A DNA stretch of 64,000 bases, from assembly GCA_964577835.1 (NCBI GenBank), contig CAZOBN010000002.1, positions 14,487-78,486 on the forward strand. The letters run 5' to 3'. Positions within the stretch are counted from its first letter, which is position 1, and every line of letters starts with the position of its first letter. The notes beneath the pieces were generated by a model that searched no databases, was not told where the DNA came from, and was given only the letters and a program-made list of their open reading frames with translations. This document shows, in pieces, positions 54,477 to 62,491 of the stretch. The translations under genes and the position numbers were made by a program. The DNA comes from CAVVYA01 sp964577835 (GTDB taxonomy: Bacteria; Pseudomonadota; Alphaproteobacteria; SMXQ01).

Positions 54477-54490
54477 TTGATCTGCATCAA
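54477..54490. promoter_or_regulatory. FixK/FNR box upstream of the membrane-protein gene
   Basis: TTGAT, CTGC, ATCAA matches the FNR/FixK consensus perfectly. The flanks GGCA and AT are the same as at 16663-16676. The downstream gene is the minus-strand membrane protein starting at 54413. Confidence 0.75.
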
Positions 54491-54547
54491 ATCACCCCGC
54501 GGCATGCGATTTCATGGTCTGCGCACACGGGCTGATGGGGGTAGTAG

Positions 54548-55423
54548 CTAGGGTTCGTAAGAAGGCCGCCATGCACCCCGCCGCATGCGCTCGCCAATGT
54601 CGCAGCCCTTTTCGTAACCGGGCCGGGTGGGTGCGGCGCCCGCTTGGGCCAAGATCGGGCCGGCCGGCGCGGCGGTCCGCTGGATAAGCGCCGGCGCGGC
54701 GCGCTCCGGCACCAAGCCGGCGATCTCCAGGATCAGCTTCTGGCGGATGGCGCGGGCGAAGTCCTGGAAGTCGCTCGCGACGATGACGAACGATCCCGGC
54801 CCGCCAATGACGCAGCCCTCGAAATAGCGGTCGAGGTCTTCCAGGAAGTAGCGCGAGTTCCAGCGGTCCGCCTGGTTGATGATCGTCAGGCCGTTGATGG
54901 TGATGCCCTTGGCGACCGCATCGTCGCGCACCGCATCGACGCGACGGCCGCTATTGTTCGGTCCGTCGCCCGATACGTCGATGACCCGCCGCAGGCCGTC
55001 GAACCCGTTGCTCTCGATCAACTGGGAGGCGAGTTCGAGGGCGTCGCTGATCGACGTGTTCTGCCCGCGGTTCGGTGGCGCCTCGGCGAGCCTGTCGGCG
55101 AAGGCATGGGCGTTGGCCTCGTCCTGGATGACCTGCCAGTCGATGACGACCTTGTTGTAGGGCCGGCCCGAGAAATCGACATAGGCGACGGCGATGCGGC
55201 CGAGCGCGCCGGTCTGGACGGCGCGGATGATCTCGCGGCTGCGGAAGGCGGCGATGATGCCCTCGCGCTGCAGGCGCGCCTCTTCGGCATCGATGCTGTA
55301 GGACACGTCGGTGGCGATCACCAGCTCGAGGTCGACCGGCTCGGCTGCCCAAACCGGCGATATCGGCATGCCGATAGCCATCAGCGCAGCCGCGGACCAT
55401 GCGATGGCGATTTGTTTGTTCAT
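54548..55423 (-). CDS. DUF1194 / VWA-like secreted protein
   Basis: This 291-residue protein has a signal peptide of about 26 residues (ALMAIGMPISPVWA) and a von Willebrand A-like domain with the metal motif D39-x-S41-x-S43 (ATDVSYSID) and RRVIDVSGDGPNNSG later. DUF1194 proteins are common in alphaproteobacteria, function unknown. The start overlaps the LysR stop by four bases, so it is coupled to that regulator. Confidence 0.85.
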   Translation of the reverse strand: MNKQIAIAWSAAALMAIGMPISPVWAAEPVDLELVIATDVSYSIDAEEARLQREGIIAAFRSREIIRAVQTGALGRIAVAYVDFSGRPYNKVVIDWQVIQDEANAHAFADRLAEAPPNRGQNTSISDALELASQLIESNGFDGLRRVIDVSGDGPNNSGRRVDAVRDDAVAKGITINGLTIINQADRWNSRYFLEDLDRYFEGCVIGGPGSFVIVASDFQDFARAIRQKLILEIAGLVPERAAPALIQRTAAPAGPILAQAGAAPTRPGYEKGCDIGERMRRGAWRPSYEP

Positions 55424-56373
55424 GGCCGGGTCTCCATCGCTGTCGCCCTTGGCAAGGGTGCCGCGCGTTCCGCCGAGAATTCCTTCAACCGGCCAAACAG
55501 GTATTTGATGAAGATGCGCATGCGCATCGGTTGGTAGCGGTCCTTCTGATAGACCACGTAGAGCTTGCGCTCCTCGATATCATAGCCGTCGAGGATGCGC
55601 GTCAGCGATCCATCCTTCAAGCGTTCGCGCACCAGATATTCGCGCAGCATGGCGATGCCGAGTCCCTTCAGCGCCGCTTCGCGCACCACGGCGCTGCTGT
55701 TGGCGCGGGGCGAGCCGGACACTTGAATCACGGTGCGTCCGGCCGCGCTGAGGAATTCCCAGCTCGAATGGGCCATGCCGCTGGGATCGAGGCAATTGTG
55801 TCCGGTGAGTTGCGCGGGCATGCGCGGTGTGCCCCAGCGCGCGAGATAGTCGGGCGTGGCGACGAGGATGCGCGGCAGCGCCAGCAGCGGACGGGCGATC
55901 AGCGAGGACTCGGCGAGGGGAAGGGTGCGGATCGCCAGATCGAATCCGCCAGACACCAGATCCATGCCGTCCGGCGCCATATCGCGGTCCATCAGGGCGA
56001 TGTGAACCGAGATGTTCGGGTAAAGTTTGCAAAAATCGGCGACCACCGGCGCCAGCAGCATTTCGCCGAAGGTGCGGGTCGACAGGATATGGATTTCGCC
56101 GCGTGGCGTGGCACGCCGGGCCTGGATGCGCTCCTCGAGCGCATGCAGGTCGGCCAGCATGGCGACGCAGCTATCGTAATAATCCGCGCCGGTGGCGGTG
56201 ACGCTGAGGCGGTGTGTGTTGCGGTTGAGCAGCTTGGCGTTGAGCGCCGCTTCGAGATCCTGGACACGTTTGCTGACCATGGCCCGGGTGACGCCGAGCT
56301 CTTTGGCGGCTCGGGTGTAGCTTCTCAGCTTCACCACCGCGACATAGGTCTCCATCAGCTTGAAACGATCCAT
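55420..56373 (-). CDS. LysR-family transcriptional regulator
   Basis: This 317-residue protein has the helix-turn-helix AAKELGVTRAMVSKRVQDLE (about 18-37) and a LysR effector domain (GEIHILSTRTFGEML onwards). It belongs to the CrgA/AaeR-like branch and is a paralogue of the truncated regulator at the left edge. ATG 56373 is chosen over an ATG ten codons upstream because it matches the left-edge start exactly. It is divergent from the HDO-like gene at 56504. Confidence 0.92.
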   Translation of the reverse strand: MDRFKLMETYVAVVKLRSYTRAAKELGVTRAMVSKRVQDLEAALNAKLLNRNTHRLSVTATGADYYDSCVAMLADLHALEERIQARRATPRGEIHILSTRTFGEMLLAPVVADFCKLYPNISVHIALMDRDMAPDGMDLVSGGFDLAIRTLPLAESSLIARPLLALPRILVATPDYLARWGTPRMPAQLTGHNCLDPSGMAHSSWEFLSAAGRTVIQVSGSPRANSSAVVREAALKGLGIAMLREYLVRERLKDGSLTRILDGYDIEERKLYVVYQKDRYQPMRMRIFIKYLFGRLKEFSAERAAPLPRATAMETRP

Positions 56374-56395
56374 CGCCGGCTCCGAAATCGGTTTC

Positions 56396-56427
56396 CTTGT
56401 CAAATCTTACTTGACACCGTGGCAAGC
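56396..56427. promoter_or_regulatory. Putative LysR operator shared with the left-edge regulator
   Basis: TGTCAA, 7 bases, TTGACA is a perfect inverted repeat, followed by CAAGC. The site matches 288-319 at 24 of 32 positions with equal spacing. It lies between the LysR gene and the second HDO-like gene. Confidence 0.55.
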
Positions 56428-56503
56428 GAAAAGGCCGTTGTCGCGCCGTCCTGGGGCGCGCATCCTGACCGCCAAGATACAAGCAAAACACCGGGAGGCT
56501 GGG

Positions 56504-57289
56504 ATGACGCGCACGCCGGAGCAATTCCAAGAGGCTATTCTCGATCTGCTGCAGCAGTTCCGCTGGGGCACGCCCACCATCCTCGAGCAGTACAACAAGA
56601 ATCACCTGTCGCGCGAAGGTGCCCGGGTCTATGCGCTCGAGCATTGCGTGTTCGCCGCGAACTTCCCGCGCTGGCTCGCCAACATCACCGGCAACTGCCC
56701 GCACCTCGAAGTGCGCAAATACCTGATCGAGAACATGTATGTGGAAGAGGTGAAGGATCCGACGATCCCCACCGGACATTACGAGAGCCTGGTGGATTTC
56801 GCCGTGGCGCTCGGCGTCGATCGGCAATTCGTCCATGGCTATACCGGCGCGCCGATCACCAAGATGCGCATCACCTACTGCGACTGGGTGAGCCGCACCA
56901 AGCCGTGGCTCGAAGCCTTCGCCGCCATCGCCGGCAACGAGGTGGCGCGCGGCAAGGAGATGATCAAGCGGGTCGGCGAGCGGGCGCGCACCTCGCGCAA
57001 CATGTGGGCGAGCCTTGGGCTGTCCGACGAGGCGCTGGCCCATTGGGACGCGGCCGACGAAGCGGATTCGTCAGAGGGCGGTCACGGCGACGTGCCGCTC
57101 GGGATTCTCAAGAAATACGCCGTGACGCGCGCGCAGCAGGATGCCTGCCTGGAGGCCATGAAGGAACGCCAGCAGGTCAACCGCATCTGGTCCGACCAGC
57201 TCGGGGTGTGGGCCTACGAGGCCTCGGGCCTCAAGCCGCCGTCGCTCGAAAGCCGCCAGCCCAAGCCCGCCCCGCTGCTCGTCGCCTGA
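56504..57289 (+). CDS. Haem-oxygenase-fold HDO-like protein (paralogue 2 of 2)
   Basis: This 261-residue all-helical protein shares the pattern of the protein at 45237: E46-H47 (ALEHCVF), E81/E82 with H92 (MYVEEVKDPTIPTGHYES), E146 (AGNEVARG), H180 and H194. The last motif is looser here (HWDAADEADSSEGGHGD). A C-terminal tail of about 40 residues is extra. GGGAGG precedes ATG 56504. It is divergent from a LysR gene and followed by an SDR. Confidence 0.72.
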   Translation: MTRTPEQFQEAILDLLQQFRWGTPTILEQYNKNHLSREGARVYALEHCVFAANFPRWLANITGNCPHLEVRKYLIENMYVEEVKDPTIPTGHYESLVDFAVALGVDRQFVHGYTGAPITKMRITYCDWVSRTKPWLEAFAAIAGNEVARGKEMIKRVGERARTSRNMWASLGLSDEALAHWDAADEADSSEGGHGDVPLGILKKYAVTRAQQDACLEAMKERQQVNRIWSDQLGVWAYEASGLKPPSLESRQPKPAPLLVA

Positions 57290-57386
57290 ACCGCGACTCC
57301 TCTTGCCGAGGAGGCGGGAAGGCGTCACGCTGTGAATGGCAAGGAGAGCGGCGCGCAAGCCGCCGACAGGGAAAGGGCGCAGATTG

Positions 57387-58139
57387 GCTGACACGCGACG
57401 GGTCGCTGTGGTGACCGGTGCCGCCACCGGGATCGGATTGGGCATTGCCCGGTATCTGGCGGCGGAAGGCATGGCCGTCGTGGTGGCTGACCGGGATCAG
57501 AGCGCCTGCGTCAAGGCGCGGGAGGCGCTGTCGGACTTCCGCGACCGCTTGCGGGTGGTGGCCGCCGACATCGGTACTCCCGCGGGGGCGCAACTGGCGA
57601 TTGACACCGCGATCGAGACCTTCGGCCGCATCGACCTGTTGTGCAACAACGCGGCGGTGCATCCGATGGAGGAGATCGCTGACCATGCGTTGGAAACCTG
57701 GCGGGAGGCGTTCCGGGTGAATGTTGACGGCACCATGCTGTGTTCGCAGAAGGCGCTGCCCCATATGAAGCGCCAGGGCGGCGGTGCGATCGTCAATATC
57801 GGCTCGATCAGCGGCCACGCTCCTTATGCCGGTGGCGGCGCCTATGCGACGTCGAAGGCGGCTGTCGCCATGCTGACCCGGGTTCTCGCGCTCGAAGCGG
57901 GTCCGCACGGCATCCGGGTCAATTGCGTCGCGCCCGGCTCGATCCGGCATCGGGACGAGGGCGGCGAGGTGCCGCCGTCCATTCCGATCGGCCGCCACGG
58001 CACGCTCGACGATGTGGCGCAACTCGTGTCCTATCTCGCGTCCGACGCGGCCGGCTACATGAACGGCGCGGTGATCGCGCTCGACGGCGGCGCCAGCGCA
58101 GGACGCATCCGCGCCACCAAGCGGCAGGCGCGGCCGTGA
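57387..58139 (+). CDS. Short-chain dehydrogenase/reductase
   Basis: This 250-residue protein has the SDR motifs TGAATGIGLGIA (about 11-22), NNAAV for cofactor binding, the catalytic Ser (GSISGH) and Y-A-T-S-K (YATSKAA). TTG 57387 behind GGGAAAGGG gives a standard-length SDR; an ATG at 57336 would add 17 residues of Arg-rich leader and is the alternative. Within the operon it likely oxidises or reduces an intermediate. Confidence 0.87.
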   Translation, partial: ADTRRVAVVTGAATGIGLGIARYLAAEGMAVVVADRDQSACVKAREALSDFRDRLRVVAADIGTPAGAQLAIDTAIETFGRIDLLCNNAAVHPMEEIADHALETWREAFRVNVDGTMLCSQKALPHMKRQGGGAIVNIGSISGHAPYAGGGAYATSKAAVAMLTRVLALEAGPHGIRVNCVAPGSIRHRDEGGEVPPSIPIGRHGTLDDVAQLVSYLASDAAGYMNGAVIALDGGASAGRIRATKRQARP

Positions 58140-58206
58140 GCAGCCAGCCAAAAATGAAGAGGGCCATCGTGGTCCCAGCATGGAAGACAGTGCGGGAGGT
58201 CACGCC

Positions 58207-59394
58207 GTGAGTTCAATTCCCCTGATGCCGCCGGAAGCCGCGATGTCGGTCAACGATCTGCTCGACCATTGCGCGCAGATCAAGCCGGGCCAGAACGTGC
58301 TGATCCTGGCCGCCAACGATGGGCTCTACGGCGGCCGCAATCTGGTGGACGAAACCTGCATCGCTTGGATCCAGGCCGGCGTTCAGGCGCGCGGCGCCCA
58401 TCCCTCGGTGCTGTGGACCGACATGCCGGTGCGGCGCAACGTGATCTGGCCCGATATTCCGACGCGCGACACGGTGTGGCGCATTCCGCCAATCGTGAAG
58501 GCCGCCATGAAGGGCGCCGACATCCTGATCAGCCATGTGCTCGATCTCTCCTCGGAAGAGGAACTGAAGGAGCTGTCGGAGACCCTGTCGGAATACAAGC
58601 TGCCCATGGTGCGCAACATGGCGACCACGGCGCCGCTGCTGATGAGCGCCTGGGCGCGCACGCCCTACGAGCTGATTTCGGAAATCCGCTTCCGCGTGGC
58701 CGAGCAGATCCGCCAGGGCGAGCGCTGGGTGCTCACCCATCCGAACGGCACCCATCTGGAGGGCACCGTCGGCGCGCCCCAGCGCAAGGGCGACGGCTAT
58801 GCCTATTGGCGCGTCAATGGATTCCACCGTCCGTTCCCCGAGGGGATCTATCCCGCGGTCAATCCGGTGGGCACCCGCGGCGTCTTCATCTTCGACCGCA
58901 TGATGCCGGTGTGGGCGCGTCATATCGGCGTGCCGACCAAGTTCAGCCAGCCGGTGCGCGTCACGGTCGAGAACAACCGGGTGACGCGTTTCGAAGGCGG
59001 GCCGGAAGCCGAGACGCTGACCGAATTCCATAAGGAACTGGCGAAGATCGTCGGCGACGAGGCGGCCCATGCGATTCGCGCGCCGCACGGCGGCGTTCAT
59101 CCGGCGGCCATCGTCTCGGCGGCGCAGTGCCCGGACGAGGACTACCGCGAATTCATCGCCTCGTTCCATCCGAGCAGCATCCACATGCATTTCGGCAAGG
59201 CCGGGCAGAGCAAGGAATTCCCCTATAACCTGCACACCTCGGCCGAGCTGCGCGGCGCGACGCTGACCGTGGGCAACCAGACGCTGCACGACAACGGCAA
59301 GCTCAGCGTCATGGACCATCCGAGCGTGAAGGAGGTGGCTGCCCGATATCCGGATCGCCCCGGGTTCGACGGCGAGCGCTGGTTGTGGGGCTGA
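58207..59394 (+). CDS. Aminopeptidase M29/NicX-like metalloprotein
   Basis: This 395-residue protein resembles the M29 aminopeptidase group that also contains the ring-cleaving 2,5-dihydroxypyridine dioxygenase NicX. The N-terminal part has a nucleotide-like fold (PGQNVLILAANDGLYGG) and the C-terminal part has His-rich segments (HPNGTHLEG; HPSSIHMHFG; NLHTSAELRG). The HxD pair expected near the end reads H-T-S, so the metal site differs. GTG 58207 has GGGAGG 7 bases before it; an ATG at 58180 is an alternative. Activity is unknown. Confidence 0.62.
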   Translation: MSSIPLMPPEAAMSVNDLLDHCAQIKPGQNVLILAANDGLYGGRNLVDETCIAWIQAGVQARGAHPSVLWTDMPVRRNVIWPDIPTRDTVWRIPPIVKAAMKGADILISHVLDLSSEEELKELSETLSEYKLPMVRNMATTAPLLMSAWARTPYELISEIRFRVAEQIRQGERWVLTHPNGTHLEGTVGAPQRKGDGYAYWRVNGFHRPFPEGIYPAVNPVGTRGVFIFDRMMPVWARHIGVPTKFSQPVRVTVENNRVTRFEGGPEAETLTEFHKELAKIVGDEAAHAIRAPHGGVHPAAIVSAAQCPDEDYREFIASFHPSSIHMHFGKAGQSKEFPYNLHTSAELRGATLTVGNQTLHDNGKLSVMDHPSVKEVAARYPDRPGFDGERWLWG

Positions 59395-59546
59395 GCGGCG
59401 GCATGGCCGCGCGAGATTGACGAACGGCGCCGGCTCAATGCGGCGCCACAAAAGCATGCGTGCAGCGACACGCTGAGGGATAAGCGCGCAACGACGCGCC
59501 GGAGGCACAAGAAGCACGGATTGGATCGGCCAACTGGGAGGCGGAC

Positions 59547-60563
59547 ATGGCGACAAGCATAAGAATTACCGCGTCGAGTCTATTGAGTTGTGGGATGTTG
59601 ATCGCGGCCTGGTTGCCGGCCACGGCCCAGTCGTATTATGAGGGCAAGCGGATCAATGTGATTATCGGCTTCGCGGCCGGCGGTACGGCGGACGCCGATG
59701 GCCGGCTGATCGCGCAGCACCTGGGCAAGCACATCCCGGGCAATCCCACGCTGATCGCGCAAAACGAACCTGGCGCCGGCGGCATCAAATCCATCAACAT
59801 GGCCTACAATGTCGCGCCGCCGGATGGCTTCAATATCTATCAGCTCGCCAGCGGCCACTACCTGCAGCAATTGGCTGGATCGAGTGTCGTCAAGTTCGAC
59901 CTCAGCAAGATGCCGATCCTCGGCGCCTGGACACGGACGACGTATGCGCTCGCAGTGCGCGCGGATAAATTCAAGAGCATCGAGGATATCCGCAACGCGA
60001 AAACGCTGCCCCTCATCGGCTCGCAAGGGATTGGCACCGGCACCTACCTCTATACTGTCGGCTGGCAGAGCGCGCTCGGCATCAAGTTCAAGGTCATCAC
60101 CGGCTACGAAAGCGCCGCGCAGGATCTCGCGGTCGAGCGCGGCGAGATCGATGGGCGGACCAGTTCGGCGGAAGGCATCATACACTCGCGCCCCCATTGG
60201 CTGACCCAGAACTTCGCGCCCATCCTGGTGGTCTCCGGCACGGCCCGCGACCCGCTGGTGCCCGATGTGCCGACGGTCTACGAGCTCAACCCCAATCCGG
60301 GGCCCTACTTCGAAACCATCAATGAAGGCCTGGCCGTGGCGCGGCCCTATGCCCTGCCGCCCGGCACCCCGCCCGAACGGGTCGCCATGCTGCGCAAGGC
60401 CTGGCAGGCGATGCTCAAGGACCCCGTCTTCCTGGCCGACGTGGAGAAGCGCAAGTTCAACTTCGTGCCGACCTCGGGGGAGAAGCTGGAAGCCTTCTAC
60501 AAGAAGGTGATCGCCGAGACGCCGCCGGACGTGATCGCCTTCCTCAAGGAGATGTTCCCGTGA
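59547..60563 (+). CDS. Bug/TctC-family periplasmic binding protein (5 of 5)
   Basis: This 338-residue protein has a signal peptide (LSCGMLIAAWLPATAQ) and then KRINVIIGFAAGGTADADGRLIAQHLGKHIPG and AQNEPGAGGIKSINMAYN. The motif reads E-P-G-A-G where the others have M-P-G-A-G or similar. GGGAGG precedes the ATG. It is the only transport component in the second catabolic block. Confidence 0.87.
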   Translation: MATSIRITASSLLSCGMLIAAWLPATAQSYYEGKRINVIIGFAAGGTADADGRLIAQHLGKHIPGNPTLIAQNEPGAGGIKSINMAYNVAPPDGFNIYQLASGHYLQQLAGSSVVKFDLSKMPILGAWTRTTYALAVRADKFKSIEDIRNAKTLPLIGSQGIGTGTYLYTVGWQSALGIKFKVITGYESAAQDLAVERGEIDGRTSSAEGIIHSRPHWLTQNFAPILVVSGTARDPLVPDVPTVYELNPNPGPYFETINEGLAVARPYALPPGTPPERVAMLRKAWQAMLKDPVFLADVEKRKFNFVPTSGEKLEAFYKKVIAETPPDVIAFLKEMFP

Positions 60564-60649
60564 TGTTCGGGTCTCGGCGGAACCCGTTTCATCCGCCCTG
60601 CGGAACGGCTAAACTAGCGCCAGCGAGAACATAAGCTGTGGAGGAAATG

Positions 60650-61222
60650 ATGAATGGACATGCCGCCGTCGAGGAAAGGCGCGAGCAGGCCGCGAAGGCC
60701 GCCTCCACCCACCCGACGTCTTACAAGGGCACCTCGCCGATCAAGGTCAACAAGCTCGGCCATCTCGTCTACGAGGTGACGGACATCGAACGCTCGGTGA
60801 AGTTCTGGACCGAGGTCATGGGCTTCCATGAGACCGACCGCAACGAGATCGGCATGGTGTTCTTCCGCTGCGCGAAAGACCACCACGCCATCGGGCTCAA
60901 GCCGTCCAAGGCGAAGCGGCGGCCCGACCCGGGCAGCGCGCTGCGCGTCGAGCACCTGGCGATGGAAGTCGACAGTCCCGAGGTATTGCTCAAGGCGCGC
61001 GACTATCTCAAGGCCAATGGAATCCCGATCGTGTTCGAGGGCCGCAAGGGCGCGGGCTGCAATCTCAGCATCAATTTCCTCGACCCGGACGGCTACGAGT
61101 TCGAAATCTACTGCATGATGGATCAGATCGACGCGAGCGGGAGACTGCGGCCGAAGGAGCAGTTTCACCGCACCAGCACTCTCGACGACGCGATCGCCCA
61201 TCCAGTGCCGAAGACCTGGTGA
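60650..61222 (+). CDS. VOC-family metalloprotein
   Basis: This 190-residue protein has the two beta-alpha-beta modules of the vicinal-oxygen-chelate fold, with probable metal ligands H38 (KLGHLVYEV), H102 (VEHLAMEV) and E152 (GYEFEIY). Extradiol dioxygenases and glyoxalase I share the triad; its length fits a one-unit enzyme. Three start codons lie together (60638, 60647, 60650), and the last has the best spacing to GGAGG. Confidence 0.8.
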   Translation: MNGHAAVEERREQAAKAASTHPTSYKGTSPIKVNKLGHLVYEVTDIERSVKFWTEVMGFHETDRNEIGMVFFRCAKDHHAIGLKPSKAKRRPDPGSALRVEHLAMEVDSPEVLLKARDYLKANGIPIVFEGRKGAGCNLSINFLDPDGYEFEIYCMMDQIDASGRLRPKEQFHRTSTLDDAIAHPVPKTW

Positions 61223-61320
61223 TCGTCAGGAGGTCGCCGAGCAACATTTCGCTCGGGGAAAGAGTTCGCTAGGGGGCCGGTGCTGCCCGCCGCCGAATGC
61301 GGCGGGCATCGCACCTGAAG

Positions 61321-61947
61321 TCAGCGCTTGCCGCTGCTCGCGGCCTTGGCCGTCACTGTCGATCCATCCGGACTGCGCCTGGCATTGAGCAGCCTGACGG
61401 AGCTCGCCTGGGGGCCCATGGGGCCTTCGCCGGTCGCCCGGGTGATTTCCACCATGGTGCCGACCTGCAGGTCGTCGAAGCTGCCGCTGACCACGGCATT
61501 GCGCGTGAAATAGAGATCGCCCGTCCCGCGCACCTCGATAAAGCCGTAGTTCTGCTCGGGAAACAGCCGCAGGATGCGGCCGGTATCGCGTTCGCCCTCG
61601 TGATGCTTCACATCGCCGCGTTTGAAATCCGCGTCGCTCTTGAGCTGCCGTTCCACCGCGTCGAACGCGCGGCTGACCACCGCATACTGGTCGTTCTTGA
61701 CCTCATGCCGCTGCTGTTCGTCCTTGCCGACGAGCAAGGTCTTGCGACCCGGCACCTCGACCTCGACGGAGACGCCGATCGGCGGCTTGCCGCTCTCGGG
61801 ACTGCGATGAGGGACCTCGACCACGACACGGCAACTGATGATATTGGAATGGAGGCGCTCCATGCGGGCGGCGCGCTCGCGGATCAGGTTTTCGATGAAT
61901 TCCGAACTGTCCAAATCCTTGAACGCGATCTGCAGCGGTACTTCCAT
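61321..61947 (-). CDS. HPF/RaiA-like domain fused to a cold-shock domain
   Basis: This 208-residue protein starts with a ribosome-hibernation-like domain (MEVPLQIAFKDLDSSEFIENLI; about 1-105) and ends with a cold-shock domain (GRILRLFPEQNYGFIEV, DLYFTRNAVV; about 125-195). HPF domains bind the 30S decoding site; cold-shock domains bind RNA. GGAGG fixes ATG 61947. It may silence ribosomes under stress. Confidence 0.82.
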   Translation of the reverse strand: MEVPLQIAFKDLDSSEFIENLIRERAARMERLHSNIISCRVVVEVPHRSPESGKPPIGVSVEVEVPGRKTLLVGKDEQQRHEVKNDQYAVVSRAFDAVERQLKSDADFKRGDVKHHEGERDTGRILRLFPEQNYGFIEVRGTGDLYFTRNAVVSGSFDDLQVGTMVEITRATGEGPMGPQASSVRLLNARRSPDGSTVTAKAASSGKR

Positions 61948-62158
61948 GCTTAACCTCCGCGATGGAACCATTGTTTGACCCGGGCGCGCGCGGCTGCGCC
62001 GCTGCGCTCAGTATGGGTTAAATGGCCGCGCAGCGCATCTTGTTCCGACTCCTTGTCGTGCCGCCAAAGTGTCATGCTGCCGTAAGTCGATGGATGCATG
62101 GTTTGCGACCGCCGGCCGCAACCGTGCCGATGCGCCCCATGCCTGTGGGCAGGTGCCG

Positions 62159-62416
62159 TCAGGTCAGTCGCCGGCGACCCATGGTCACGCGATAGATCGC
62201 GAGAATGATGATCGAACCGATCACGGCGCCGATGAATCCGGCAGCCTCCCCTTCTTGGTACCAGCCGAGTTCGCGTCCGAGCCATGTGGCGAAAAAGGCA
62301 CCGATCACGCCGAGCACGATGGTGATGATGAAACCTTTGGGATCGCGGCCCGGCATCAGCAGTCTGGCGATGAGACCGGCGAAAAAGCCGATGACCAATG
62401 TTCCAATGATCGACAT
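62159..62416 (-). CDS. GlsB/YeaQ/YmgE-family membrane protein
   Basis: This 85-residue protein has three helices (IIGTLVIGFFAGLIARLL, GFIITIVLGVIGAFFATWL and GFIGAVIGSIIILAIYRV) and the family pattern MPGRDPKGFI. Members are small stress-linked inner-membrane proteins of unknown mechanism. The long gap before it (61948-62158) shows no other gene. Confidence 0.87.
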   Translation of the reverse strand: MSIIGTLVIGFFAGLIARLLMPGRDPKGFIITIVLGVIGAFFATWLGRELGWYQEGEAAGFIGAVIGSIIILAIYRVTMGRRRLT

Positions 62417-62491
62417 GGGGATTCTCCGGATTGATCTTTCTATAAACCGCCCGCGGAGGCCTGGAGTTCCAGCGGTCGGCCGGGCAGGCAC

